Source: Saprospiraceae bacterium
GTDB taxonomy: Bacteria > Bacteroidota > Bacteroidia > Chitinophagales > Saprospiraceae
Assembly (NCBI GenBank): GCA_041392805.1
Contig: JAWKLJ010000002.1
Span: forward strand, 2,805,001-2,869,000
DNA: 64,000 nucleotides
Reading direction: 5' to 3'
Within the stretch, counting starts at the first letter, position 1. The number at the start of each line of letters is the position of its first letter. A program made the translations under genes and the position numbers. Below the pieces are notes generated by a model, which worked only from the letters and a program-made list of their open reading frames with translations, searched no databases and had not been told where the DNA came from. Shown here one piece after another: positions 9,601-18,254 of the stretch.

Positions 9601-10139
9601 ATCACCAACACTTCCCCAACTTCTGCATCAATGGTGAAGTTGCCATCCACATCTGTGACGGTTCCTCTGCTGGTTCCCTTTACAGATATAGTTGCACCGA
9701 TCAAGGGCTGGCCATCCACGTCAATTATCTTGCCTCTAATTGGAGGCAAAGTCATTTTACCGGGATTTGTTTCTGTGGCTTTCGTCAAAACGATTGTCTT
9801 ATCATTGAATACTTTGTATTCGATAGCCAATGAATTTAACAACTCATTCAAAACCGTTTTGAGCCTTTCATTCTTCACATTGATAGTGACCAAAGACCGG
9901 TCATCAACTTTTTGCGGACTGTAGGTAAAGGTAACTTCAGTAGCTTGCTCAATTTTGTTTAACACCTTCTTTAGTCGCATCCCCTGATAGTTCAAGGAGA
10001 CCCGTTGATCTAAAATAGCTTTTGCTACCCCATCACTTGCCTGTAGACAGGTAAAGCTAAGTATGGCAATGAAAATTTGAGCGAAGCCAAACCTCATCAT
10101 CCGGTAAATCTTAGTTGGTACTTTTTGCTTTGATTGCAT
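6687..10139 (-). CDS. SusC/RagA TonB-linked outer-membrane transporter with STN domain
   Basis: 1150 residues. The order is: signal peptide (to about residue 36), STN domain (about 47-120), carboxypeptidase-regulatory-like domain (about 133-205, with GTVTDVDGNF), a short DEIVVTALG stretch, TonB plug (about 225-350, with the SusC marker GARAKDGVIMITTK), then a large beta-barrel to the C-terminus. It imports oligosaccharides across the outer membrane with TonB energy. The STN domain is the part that contacts a FecR anti-sigma factor, and FecR and sigma genes lie just upstream on the same strand, so substrate binding probably switches on this operon. The other two SusC proteins in the window lack STN. 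It is bracketed, together with SusD and the UxuA-like gene, by inverted repeats. Confidence 0.95.
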   Translation of the reverse strand: MQSKQKVPTKIYRMMRFGFAQIFIAILSFTCLQASDGVAKAILDQRVSLNYQGMRLKKVLNKIEQATEVTFTYSPQKVDDRSLVTINVKNERLKTVLNELLNSLAIEYKVFNDKTIVLTKATETNPGKMTLPPIRGKIIDVDGQPLIGATISVKGTSRGTVTDVDGNFTIDAEVGEVLVISYVGYEEKEIALEGTTAIEITLLESAAALDEIVVTALGIERDKRTLGYATSKVDADEVTVNRSPKFMDALQGKVPGLNITSMGSGPQGSTKIRIRGVSSFGGNNSPLIVVNGVPIDNTNFGVNGDISEVGSNRRSDSGDGLSSINPDDIVSMNVLKGAAASALYGARAKDGVIMITTKNRATGSGVQVEFNSNYTNDTPLDYTDYQYEYGQGEGGVRPNAPGPTSGVWSFGEKIQPGMTQILFDGLEVPYTAQPNKVRDYYDNGSSWANTLTISSGNENGGLSLSLSNLNSKAILPGSKYDRQTVNVGFTQNMGKFKISGNMNYSHEDRRNPPNIAEQDFSPVVIYTLASSMPLDLLRENAFDENGDEVSYSRFTNRTNPYFALSRFENNIRDRVYGNITARYDVTDWLYIQGRVGQDYYSRDVEYNLPTGSRRQSSPPPGFVNGQYVQDLRRFREINTDFLIAANRSFGDIGLNVNVGGNQMYRRFDVNTELGENFFTRGLYTIGNASKVTPNYSISERKVNSLYASTELSYKGFLYLNGTVRNDWFSTLAPANRSIVYPSITGSFVISEAFSNLPKWLSFAKVRVAYAEVGSDTDVAPYANNLFYGISAQQFPNPNGSLQPVGSINGTVVPNANLKPMRVKEREVGIELILLENITFEASYYHKLSSDQILQAQISDASGFQNQLINVGESENRGVETMLSLNVIRSKSFRWNTTFNATYNTSKVLSLGDDVDGTFITVGLAEFHGELRQVVGQPMAQLYGWGYLRDAQGRQIFDPNNGRPLRSTEQLAFGSALPKWWGGWSNGFDYKGLSLSFLIDFKLGHKMISGTHTNAYRHGLDKETLVGREQGYVVGVGVNPNGEINTAQSPVQTYYETIRSGRMSEQSVFNAGSWQFRQLSLGYDFSKMLRENKFIRGAKLSLVANNVAVIKKWVPHIHPDQNGIISDNLAGLEATGLPVTRSIGFNLNLKF

Positions 10140-10172
10140 AACGCTAGGCTTTTAGTGAATGAATGCTTAAAG

Positions 10173-10318
10173 GACGTCAGGGCGCCCCTTCTAAGGCTGG
10201 ACGAGGCAGCGTGATGAAAAAGGAAGGCAGAATCCGGAAAAGAGAAACTTTCTAAGCCTTTCCGATTTTCCATTTCGTACTTCCGATTTTGTCCAAGCTT
10301 AGACGGGTGCCCGATGTC
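10173..10318. repeat. Palindromic dispersed repeat, copy A2
   Basis: Inverted copy of the element at 3757-3900. It has its own imperfect terminal inverted repeats: GACGTCAGGGCGCCCC at the left end and GACATCGGGCACCCGTC at the right end read on the minus strand. It lies between fecR and susC, in what would otherwise be an operon, so it also forms part of the susC leader. Confidence 0.8.
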
Positions 10319-10347
10319 ATCTATCTTTTTAAGGGATTAACTTTTAT

Positions 10348-10528
10348 TGGACTTTTGACGCTTTTGGTAATCCTCTGTTTTCCAGGCTAGAAGTGAAAAG
10401 TCGGAAGTTGAGTAAAGTGAAATCCCGTACCAGCGGTCGGGATCGGAAAATTGCGCCCCTGAGCCTTTCCGAGTTCCCATTTCCACCTTCCGATTTCCGC
10501 CTTCAAAACAACGAATGTCAAAAGTCCA
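10348..10528. repeat. Palindromic dispersed repeat, copy B1
   Basis: A 181-bp element with a perfect 12-bp terminal inverted repeat, TGGACTTTTGAC. Its interior again has the GGAAG/CTTCC blocks seen in family A. A shorter inverted copy lies at 51860-51992: the outer sequences running inward from both ends match, including TTTCCAGGCTAGAAGTG versus TTTCCAGACTAGAAGTG. With copy A2 it fills almost all of the 421-bp gap between fecR and susC (10140-10560). Confidence 0.75.
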
Positions 10529-10560
10529 GATTTTTAAAAACCACGCTTCAAAAATGTTAG

Positions 10561-11691
10561 CTAGCAACCATCGCCATCAATATAAATCACGGCGTCTTTC
10601 TCCAAAAAGGTCAAATCCAAGGCCAAGCAAATGATATTCAATTTTTCGAGCAGTGGTTCATCATCGAGTGTTGCCCTAATGGTGCAATTGGCTAATTTTT
10701 CTGTATCAAATTCAAGGTCAATACCATATGCCGTTTCCAACATATGAAACACTTTGACCACCGATTCATCAATAAATTGAAATTGGGGCAACTCTTCTAT
10801 TTTTACGATCAATTGGGGCAAAGAAGTGATCGTCTTTACCATTTCCTCTCCTTTTCGATTGAAAACGACCTTTTGATTTGGCGTTATTTCCAGTTTTTTA
10901 TTAGGACGCTTCATGACGATTCTTTCATCGGCCATGACGATCATTTCTTTTGATTCAGTGGATTCTACATTGGAAGCGACTTGAGCATAGACGGCGACTC
11001 TTCCTGTCTTCACCTCGACCTCCACATTTTCATCTCCTTCAAAAGCAGTGATCCTAAAGCTTGTACCTAAGACCGAAGTAATGGTCTCGTTAGCAAATAC
11101 CATGAAAGGTTTTAGCGTGTCACGCGTAACTTCAAAAAAAGCTTCTCCTTTCAAAAACACTTTTCGTTGTTCTTCGCTAAAGGCAATTGGATATTTTAGG
11201 TAGCTAAAAGGTGCTAGTGTCACCGTGCTAGCATCGGGCAAGGTGATGGTTGCGGGTAGTCCATTGTCGTTTTCGTAATTGATCCATTCCGTTTTCGCTG
11301 ATGTCGATAGCTGCTTATCATGAGAAATAGTTGGTTTTTGTAACCAAAGTAAAGCACCTAATAACAAGGCGCCTACAGCTGCTACAGCAATTATCATCTG
11401 GTAGCGGGAGTGAACTCGAAGGGGGACTGCGGGCTTTGACATATGGTCTTCAATTTTTGACCATACGGCTTCACCCATTCCCGTTATATGCTGTTTTTCT
11501 TTAGTTTTTTCTAGCTTGTTCAGATCGAGGACTAGTTGTCTTGCTTGCAAGATCGTGGCCTTTTGATCAGGATGAGATTGGATATATTCATTCCAAAAAA
11601 TGTTTGTCTCCGCACTTGATGTCAGGCACCAGTCAATGAAGAACTCATCACAGACAAAATCTTCTAATTGGAATGGAAGGTAATTTTTCAT
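10561..11691 (-). CDS. FecR-family anti-sigma factor
   Basis: 376 residues. A cytoplasmic N-terminal part (about 1-98) would bind the sigma factor, one transmembrane helix follows (about 99-118, MIIAVAAVGALLLGALLWL), then a periplasmic FecR domain (about 130-250, with LPDASTVTLAPFSYLKYP and VLGTSFRI) and a C-terminal domain of the DUF4974 type (about 305-376). It should hold the ECF sigma factor inactive until the STN domain of the loaded SusC signals to it. It lies 130 bp downstream of the sigma gene and 421 bp upstream of susC on the same strand. The gap to susC is unusually long because two repeats occupy it. Confidence 0.93.
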   Translation of the reverse strand: MKNYLPFQLEDFVCDEFFIDWCLTSSAETNIFWNEYIQSHPDQKATILQARQLVLDLNKLEKTKEKQHITGMGEAVWSKIEDHMSKPAVPLRVHSRYQMIIAVAAVGALLLGALLWLQKPTISHDKQLSTSAKTEWINYENDNGLPATITLPDASTVTLAPFSYLKYPIAFSEEQRKVFLKGEAFFEVTRDTLKPFMVFANETITSVLGTSFRITAFEGDENVEVEVKTGRVAVYAQVASNVESTESKEMIVMADERIVMKRPNKKLEITPNQKVVFNRKGEEMVKTITSLPQLIVKIEELPQFQFIDESVVKVFHMLETAYGIDLEFDTEKLANCTIRATLDDEPLLEKLNIICLALDLTFLEKDAVIYIDGDGC

Positions 11692-11821
11692 TTTTCAGTT
11701 TTCTGCGAACCAGATTCATCTACATAGTGACGCTGGTACTTGTTTTATACTCACTTGCGGCGTTTTTTTTTTGAAAATTTTCAAATGCCAGCATTTTTTG
11801 CAAGCAAAAAAACAGAACTGT

Positions 11822-12391
11822 CTAAATTAAATTCCGTAGACGAGAAGGAATGGATTGGCGTAATTTTTTTATCGCCCTATGCAGGAGGTTAGCAACTGAT
11901 TGATAATTCATGTTGAGAATATCCGCGATTTCTTCGTTTTTCAAATTATGAAAATAGCGGAGATAGATAATTTCTTTTTGGCGTTCAGGAAGTTGTTGGA
12001 TTTGATTATTGAGTATTTTTTTTCGTTGGAGGATATTTTCCTCCTCCTCTATTTCTGATTCTGCAAATGCATAATGCAGACCGTCGATGCAATTAGTTTG
12101 GGATTTTTGGCTATTGGAAAGTGCCCTTAATAATTTGTATCGAAAAGCCTTAAAGAGGTAAACTTTGACATGGGTTACTTCCGTCAGGGAACTGCGTTTA
12201 TTCCAAATTTCAATAAATAAATCCTGAAGAGAATCTTTGACTAAATCTTCATTTTGCGTATGCTTTAAACCAAAATTAATCAGGGCTTGAATATGCCTTT
12301 GATACAAAATTGAAAATGCCTCCTTATTGCTTTGTCTCAATAATTCCCAAAGGTCGAAATCCGACTTATTGGAGGTACGATTTAACATCAT
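11822..12391 (-). CDS. ECF-type RNA polymerase sigma factor
   Basis: 189 residues with the two sigma-70 domains of extracytoplasmic-function factors: region 2 (about 22-90, with SILYQRHIQALINFGLKHT and DLVKDSLQDLFIEIWNKR) and region 4 with a helix-turn-helix (about 128-185, with LPERQKEIIYLRYFHNLKNE and NYQSVANLLHRAIKKLR). It directs RNA polymerase to target promoters once released by the FecR protein encoded just downstream. The FecR partner and STN-bearing SusC make a complete trans-envelope signalling set, likely controlling the uronate operon at 3968-10139. A second ATG one codon in is an equally good start. Confidence 0.94.
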   Translation of the reverse strand: MMLNRTSNKSDFDLWELLRQSNKEAFSILYQRHIQALINFGLKHTQNEDLVKDSLQDLFIEIWNKRSSLTEVTHVKVYLFKAFRYKLLRALSNSQKSQTNCIDGLHYAFAESEIEEEENILQRKKILNNQIQQLPERQKEIIYLRYFHNLKNEEIADILNMNYQSVANLLHRAIKKLRQSIPSRLRNLI

Positions 12392-12822
12392 TGTTTTTTA
12401 GGTGGTTTTAAAAACAGGAAAAAACGGATGATGATTTCTTTTTAAATTATAGTTACATTATACGGTGGAAGCTTACCTATTTAGTCGTTCATGGGTTTTC
12501 CCTTGGCTTTTTATACTCAAAAACAGCAAGGGATGCAATTTACATTTAATTGTGTAAATATATTTAAGGAAGATAAATATAGCGTAAAATCATCAAAATA
12601 AAAATTATTATATCGAAAGATTGATTGAATTCAATTTATTAAATGCGGCCTTCTCTACATCAAAATGTGCTTATCTGCCTTACTCAAATTGTTATTTTTG
12701 AAAATATCTTACATCTCCTTCGCCTTACCTTAGCTAATATGGGGCGTGGCAGTATTTTTTGCTACCTTTATTTGCAGTAACAATTCTCAGACAAACGCTA
12801 AGTCATCACAAATTAAAGCTAC
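12392..12822. other. AT-rich divergent intergenic region
   Basis: 431 bp between the divergent sigma-factor gene and the large T9SS gene, so promoters for both should lie here. It is strongly AT-rich, especially 12421-12640. I found no convincing copy of the Bacteroidota promoter pair on either strand; TACCTTTA at 12766-12773 is one mismatch from the -7 consensus TAnnTTTG. No repeat-family member and no small gene is supported. Confidence 0.5.
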
Positions 12823-15800
12823 ATGAAAAAATTACCTTTGAAGCACTACCTGATCATTGTCTTTCTATTTTGCTCCATCTGCATTTATTTAGGCGGCCGT
12901 CACTGGTCAGCGCAGCAAGAACACCAATCCCATACCCTAGTCACCAAAATGCCAAAAGCAGAACGGATGGCCGCAGAGGCTGCTTATTTCAACCAGATGT
13001 ACAAGGACCCGAGGACAGGTATTGTTCCTTCAGAGCAGGCGGTGCTAAAGCAACAGCTATATAAAAAACTACAAGCACAACTACAAGAACGAGGGAATCA
13101 TAGCAATTTGTTTTGGGAAGATGCAGGGCCTAACAATGTAGGTGGAAGGACCCGGGCTATAGCCCTCGATCGACGGGATAGCAAGGTGATCATCACAGGC
13201 GGGGTGCGCGGAGGGATCTGGAAATCTACGGACGATGGGGTTACCTGGAAACATATTCCTGGGCTAATTGCCAATGAAAGTATTATGTCTATTGCTCAGG
13301 ATCCCGTTGAACCTGACCAGTGGTATGCCGTAACGGGAGAATATGTTGGGGCGGGTGCCAATTTTTTTGGTGGCGGAATTTATCATTCAATAGATAATGG
13401 TGAAAGCTGGGAATTGCAACAATACCAACTCGACACAGATCCTACTATTTCGGTTCATAACTATTATCCTTTAACAGAAAATAATCTTGGTGGAAATTTA
13501 CCTATATTTTGCGGTGAGCCCTGTGATTTGAATCCTTTTATTTATTCTACCAAAGTAGTGGTTAGTCCCACTACGCAAAGTGTTTTTGTGGCTACCAATA
13601 ATTATGGGATAAAAAAATCTAGTGACACCCTGGAAAGCTTTCAGCACAGTCTACCGGCTTCACTTAATATACCAGGAGGTATGGTAGCGGTAGCCCCTTT
13701 GTCCATCGATGCCTTTACTAACTTGTTATTGTCTTTTGAAGGAAACCTAACGGATAGTCTTGGACATATTCCGATTAGTACTAATAACATCAATTTCGCA
13801 GAAGGGGTGCATGGTTTGGGAACCGATATGAACCAAACTGGCCAATTTATTTTTCCAAAAGAGGGCGTAATTGATGGTCGGGAAGGATCCATTGAATTTT
13901 GGTTTAAGCCGGATTGGGAATCTTTCACCAGTAACGAACATGATTTTGTCTTGGTGGGCAATTTCCCTGATGCCATCTTTATCCACCATATTGAGTCACG
14001 CTTTGAAATGATTCATACCGCCGGTGACCTGCCAGGACAAAGCTGGGCGGTGGTAGGAGGCAACACCGACCATTGGAAAAAAGGAGAATGGAGGCATCTG
14101 GCGTTTACCTGGGGTGGCAGTGAATTGGCCTTTTATGAAAATGGGGTGCTTGTTGCAAAACAGGTGATGTCTTACACCCTACCCGAAATTAGTGGGATGA
14201 ATATTCAATTCGGGCGGGAGCTGGGCGGTTCTATAGATGGAATTATCGACGAATTACGGGTGAGCAATAAGGCAAGATCACATGAAAAAATACTCGAAAC
14301 CTACCTTGCTGGAGGAATAGGTGCAAAACCTAATGCTGATCCAATTCAAAGGCCGCTTTGGAGTGATGTAGATGTGGATAAAAATGGCCGCCTACTCGCT
14401 TATCTATCGGGCGAAACAACTGAAGGAGCAGGTGTTTACTACTCTGACAATGATGGAAATTCCTGGATTAACATAACGCCAGCTGATTGGGACCTTAATT
14501 CAAATCGAGGTCTGATAAGATTTGCTCCTTCCAATCCCGATGTTGCCTATTTGTTGTTCAATAAATTTGATTTTGACGGTGAAGGAATTACCTTTTTCAA
14601 AATTGATGTTCCACAAAAAGCATTTGAAGATCGTAGCGAGCATTTGCCGGTTTTCGTTGGCTATCCCGAACCCGAGAATGATGGTTTTCCTTTGTTAGCT
14701 GGCCAATGGACCATGCAATTGGATATTAAACCTGATGATGAAAATTTTGTCATTGCCGGAGGCGTGCAATTGGTTCGTTCCACAGATGGTTTTGCCTCTA
14801 GCACCGATGATTTGGTAAAACACCATATCAATAGCAACTCCCATGTAGACAATCATATCGTTGTTTTCGATCCTGAACAACCCAATACGGCCTGGTTGGG
14901 AAATGATGGTGGAGTTTTTAAAACCGACAATATAAAACGGGAATCACCCTCAGGCACACCATTTACTAATGTGCAATGGCAGCATAAATTTAAAGGCTAT
15001 AATGTCGTCACCTTCTATGCAATGGGACTCCCTGGCGCGCCCACAGATTTCCGAATGATTGCAGGCGCACAAGATCGTGGTACGCCGGTTATTGATCGTG
15101 CTAATGCAGTGGATCCTCAAGCTAGCATTGGTGACCCTTTTGGTGGCGATGGTGGTTTTTCTTTTCTTGGAAAAAACCATGCTTATGTTTATGCGGCCGT
15201 CGGTCAATCGTATAGGCTTAAATACGATGAAAATGGCCTACCTTCATTCAATGCAGGCTTTTTGGGTCTAACAGGGGCCTTAGTAAATAGAGCACATGAT
15301 TTCATTAATCCTTTTGTCGTTGACCTTGATGATGAAACAGCCATCTACTACCCTATTCAAAATAAGTTACTTCGTTATACAAAACTCGACGAGCAACCAG
15401 AATTTGCTGGTTTAGAGGCCACTGATTGGGAAGAACCTCCAGGATTAGCAGGTCCTGATTATTCTAAAATCACTGCTTTGGAGCTCTCGGTTTCGCCTAA
15501 AGATATCCTCTATTATGCGGTTCAGCAGGAAGGGGAACGCCCCTATATCTATCGGCTGGAAGATGCGGAAAATGCCACTTCACCTACGGCCATCAATCCG
15601 ATTACGGGTGCCATACCTGGTTCATGGGTAAGATGTATTGCCATCAACCCCGATAATGCAGATGAGATAGTGGCGGTCATTTCCAGTTCGAATGTTCCCA
15701 AATTGTTTCACTCCTTAGACGGAGGAAGTACCTTTACGAATATAGATGGCAACCTGGCTAACACAACGGATTTGCCAGGGCCGCACACAAATTGGCTCAG

Positions 15801-16317
15801 TATTTTGCCATATGATGGAACAGTTTATTATATCCTTGCTACAAGCATCGGCGTCTACGTTACGCAAGAACTTAATAGTGATGACACCTTCTGGGAATTG
15901 CAAGATCCCGACTTGATTGGTTTTGCCAGTGCACAAATGGTTCGCAGCCGATTAGCAGATGGATTGATTGCTGTTGCTACCTACGGGCGGGGTATCTTTA
16001 TCGGCGGTCCAGGTGGCCCACCTACCTCCACGGAAGAAGTCTTTGTAAAGGGCGAAACGCCATTTGACATTTTCCCCAATCCCTCGTTTATGGGGTCGAC
16101 AATACTCCGCTTTGAATTGCCCACCTCACAAAACATTTCATTCAAAGTAAGTGATATGTCAGGTAAGGTAGTCCTTCGTGGGGCATCGAAAAATTTCAGC
16201 CCAGGTGTTCATAAAATCATACTCTCTACGGCGTCCTTTAGTCATGGTGTTTATGTCGTCGAACTAAAGGCGGAGCACCAACGGTGGGCACAAAAATTAG
16301 TTATTGCAAAAAGGTGA
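12823..16317 (+). CDS. Large secreted beta-propeller protein with LamG insert and T9SS sorting domain
   Basis: 1164 residues. A signal anchor (LIIVFLFCSICIYLGG, about 10-25) is followed by a sortilin/VPS10-like propeller region with repeated blades (GGIWKSTDDGVTW, GGIYHSIDNGESW, TAWLGNDGGVFKT). A laminin-G/concanavalin-like domain interrupts the propeller at about 300-495 (GSIEFWFKPDW ... IDGIIDELRVSNKAR). The last 85 or so residues are a type A T9SS sorting domain (FDIFPNPS ... GVYVVELKAE ... KLVIAKR). The protein should be exported by Sec, then placed outside the cell or on its surface by the type IX system. The propeller resembles the exo-acting glycoside hydrolase or sialidase type BNR proteins, but I see no catalytic signature, so a binding or adhesive role is equally possible. 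Confidence 0.88.
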   Translation: MKKLPLKHYLIIVFLFCSICIYLGGRHWSAQQEHQSHTLVTKMPKAERMAAEAAYFNQMYKDPRTGIVPSEQAVLKQQLYKKLQAQLQERGNHSNLFWEDAGPNNVGGRTRAIALDRRDSKVIITGGVRGGIWKSTDDGVTWKHIPGLIANESIMSIAQDPVEPDQWYAVTGEYVGAGANFFGGGIYHSIDNGESWELQQYQLDTDPTISVHNYYPLTENNLGGNLPIFCGEPCDLNPFIYSTKVVVSPTTQSVFVATNNYGIKKSSDTLESFQHSLPASLNIPGGMVAVAPLSIDAFTNLLLSFEGNLTDSLGHIPISTNNINFAEGVHGLGTDMNQTGQFIFPKEGVIDGREGSIEFWFKPDWESFTSNEHDFVLVGNFPDAIFIHHIESRFEMIHTAGDLPGQSWAVVGGNTDHWKKGEWRHLAFTWGGSELAFYENGVLVAKQVMSYTLPEISGMNIQFGRELGGSIDGIIDELRVSNKARSHEKILETYLAGGIGAKPNADPIQRPLWSDVDVDKNGRLLAYLSGETTEGAGVYYSDNDGNSWINITPADWDLNSNRGLIRFAPSNPDVAYLLFNKFDFDGEGITFFKIDVPQKAFEDRSEHLPVFVGYPEPENDGFPLLAGQWTMQLDIKPDDENFVIAGGVQLVRSTDGFASSTDDLVKHHINSNSHVDNHIVVFDPEQPNTAWLGNDGGVFKTDNIKRESPSGTPFTNVQWQHKFKGYNVVTFYAMGLPGAPTDFRMIAGAQDRGTPVIDRANAVDPQASIGDPFGGDGGFSFLGKNHAYVYAAVGQSYRLKYDENGLPSFNAGFLGLTGALVNRAHDFINPFVVDLDDETAIYYPIQNKLLRYTKLDEQPEFAGLEATDWEEPPGLAGPDYSKITALELSVSPKDILYYAVQQEGERPYIYRLEDAENATSPTAINPITGAIPGSWVRCIAINPDNADEIVAVISSSNVPKLFHSLDGGSTFTNIDGNLANTTDLPGPHTNWLSILPYDGTVYYILATSIGVYVTQELNSDDTFWELQDPDLIGFASAQMVRSRLADGLIAVATYGRGIFIGGPGGPPTSTEEVFVKGETPFDIFPNPSFMGSTILRFELPTSQNISFKVSDMSGKVVLRGASKNFSPGVHKIILSTASFSHGVYVVELKAEHQRWAQKLVIAKR

Positions 16318-16327
16318 TTTGACTCAA

Positions 16328-16504
16328 ATGTCTTCTTTGGCTATTTTGGCGGCAATGGCCATGATCGGCACCTGGTCCAAGCCAACCAACCGGTGATATG
16401 GCACCTGGGCTGATGAGTTCTCCCCGGAGCAACATAAGTTTGGCCCATTCCCCCCGATTATTACCTATTATAAGGACAAGTACGATCTGAAGAAGACGAA
16501 GTGA
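16328..16504 (+). pseudogene. Possible remnant of an unrecognised gene
   Basis: From ATG 16328 the frame reads 22 codons (MSSLAILAAMAMIGTW...), meets a TGA at 16394, then continues open for 35 codons of protein-like composition (TWADEFSPEQHKFGPFPP ... KYDLKKTK) to a stop at 16502. A hydrophobic start followed by a hydrophilic, lysine-rich tail looks like a broken membrane-protein end. I do not recognise a family, and the case rests only on composition and on the single interrupting stop codon. Confidence 0.2.
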
Positions 16505-16593
16505 GTGTTATTGATTTGCTTATTATCGGACAATTTGGTGGGCAACTAAAAATGGCTTATCGCAATTTCAAACTTTATCTATACCTTTATTCA

Positions 16594-18177
16594 ATGCAGT
16601 GGAAAAATCTATTCTGTTTATTGTTTATGCTCTTAGGGGTGGGCTTTACATTTGTCGTGCAAGCCCAGACTATAGAGATATGCAATAATGGAATAGATGA
16701 TGATGGCAATGACCTAATAGATCTGAATGATCCGAGTTGTGATTGCAAGCCACCTGAACCGCCTTCTTTGGTGCCTAATCCTTCTTTTGAAGAGACCAAT
16801 TGCTGCCCTTATAGCAACAGTCAATTGGACTGTGCAAGTACCTGGATCCAAGCTTCCGAGGCGACCACCGATTATTATAACCGTTGTGGTTACTTTATAC
16901 GGGACCAATTTCCTCTCCCACAGCCCATTCCAGACGGAGATGCTTATATAGGGTTTCGCAATGGTCGCTTTGGGCAAAATCCCAATCCAAATTGGAAAGA
17001 GTACACAGGCGCCTGTTTATTGTCGCCACTTCTGGCTGGGACACGGTACACCTTCCAGTTTTACATCGGCTTCGTCGATGCCGAAATCTCCCCCCCCATG
17101 AACGTTGTGCTCTATGGTACCACAGCATGCAAAAACCTCCCTTTTGGTATAGGCGATAGTGCATTTGGCTGTCCTATGAATGGTCCCAACTGGGTTGTCC
17201 TCGGTCAGGTGTGGGTTAGCGGAAACCGTAATTGGGTACAATTTGAAATTACCACAACGCCTTATCAAAACATTGCTGCCATTGCCATTGGCCCTGATTG
17301 TACGGAACTGAATTTAAGCACCAACCCCTATTATTTCCTCGATAACCTGGTGCTTGCTGATACCGAATCATTCGGACCAACTATAAAAGCTACTGGACAC
17401 CCCTGCGGGTATGATTTCACTTTACAATCTTCTGAAAAAGTAAACGCAACCTATCAATGGTACAGAGATGGTGTGGCCCTGGTGGGTGAAACCAAACGCG
17501 AACTTTCCCTGAAACAGGTAGAAGGAAATTATCAGGTCTTAACGACTGTCGACGGTTCCTGCCAGCTATCCGATTTTTATACGTATCGTATCCCCACGTT
17601 TGCCACCACTGCTACCCTTTCCATCTGCCCAGGCGATACCTATTATTTTGGCAATCAATCGCTTAGCACTTCCGGCTCTTATATCAATACTTTTTCGGAT
17701 CAAAATGGTTGCGATAGTACGGTTTCTCTCGATTTGACAGTACTTTCTGACCTGGCCGATACCGTTGAAGCCTATTTTTTCAAGGGCGAGGTCTTTCGAA
17801 TGGGACCTTATAGTCTCCGTTCGGCTGGACAAACAGAACTCAGGTTTGTCAATTCAATTGGATGTGATAGCTTGGTGCACCTTACACTCAAGGAATATCC
17901 CGTTTTTATCCCCAATGCCTTTTCCCCTAATGGGGATGGTATCAATGACTCATTTAGGCTGTTTGGTGGCGAAGGTTTGATTAGCATTGAATCCCTCACC
18001 ATTTTTGACCGTTGGGGCAATCGACTCTATCGGCAAACAGAAGGAGAACAATTTGAATGGGATGGTGGTAATGCCCGTAATGAGTTAAACACAGGTATAT
18101 ATGTGTACATGATCGAACTTATCTTAAACGATGGGCGGCGAAAGGTGCTTTCAGGGGATTTTTTGATTGTGAAGTAA
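16594..18177 (+). CDS. Secreted multidomain protein with T9SS type B C-terminal domain
   Basis: About 527 residues from the ATG at 16594, which begins a clean signal peptide (MQWKNLFCLLFMLLGVGFTF, cut after VQAQ). The frame opens at a GTG at 16501, but the extra 31 residues lack signal character. After the leader comes a calcium-binding-like aspartate motif (EICNNGIDDDGNDLIDLND), then a cysteine-rich jelly-roll-like region with NPSFEETNCCPYSNSQLDC, an Ig-like stretch (about 310-345 of the mature frame) and a repeat with SICPGDTYYFGNQSLSTSGSY. The last 90 or so residues are the gliding-motility-associated C-terminal domain (IPNAFSPNGDGINDSF ... IFDRWGNRLY ... GIYVYMIEL), which routes the protein through type IX secretion. 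No enzyme motif is visible; a structural or adhesive function is likely. Confidence 0.9.
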   Translation: MQWKNLFCLLFMLLGVGFTFVVQAQTIEICNNGIDDDGNDLIDLNDPSCDCKPPEPPSLVPNPSFEETNCCPYSNSQLDCASTWIQASEATTDYYNRCGYFIRDQFPLPQPIPDGDAYIGFRNGRFGQNPNPNWKEYTGACLLSPLLAGTRYTFQFYIGFVDAEISPPMNVVLYGTTACKNLPFGIGDSAFGCPMNGPNWVVLGQVWVSGNRNWVQFEITTTPYQNIAAIAIGPDCTELNLSTNPYYFLDNLVLADTESFGPTIKATGHPCGYDFTLQSSEKVNATYQWYRDGVALVGETKRELSLKQVEGNYQVLTTVDGSCQLSDFYTYRIPTFATTATLSICPGDTYYFGNQSLSTSGSYINTFSDQNGCDSTVSLDLTVLSDLADTVEAYFFKGEVFRMGPYSLRSAGQTELRFVNSIGCDSLVHLTLKEYPVFIPNAFSPNGDGINDSFRLFGGEGLISIESLTIFDRWGNRLYRQTEGEQFEWDGGNARNELNTGIYVYMIELILNDGRRKVLSGDFLIVK

Positions 18178-18254
18178 GTGGGTATTCCTTCAATGAATTC
18201 CCTGCATATTGTCTATATTTAGAAGCATATCGCTTTTTAAAAAAAACATATACT

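Noticed and set aside
3757..10318. Insertion sequence or complete transposon
   Set aside because: The bracketed genes are all uronate-uptake genes, no transposase is present, and direct target repeats could not be made out.
10337..10567. A 76-codon frame on the minus strand between fecR and susC
   Set aside because: It lies wholly in repeat B1, and its wording (GGNRKVEMGTRKG) is what this repeat family gives in any frame. The element is dispersed and palindromic, so the frame is by chance.
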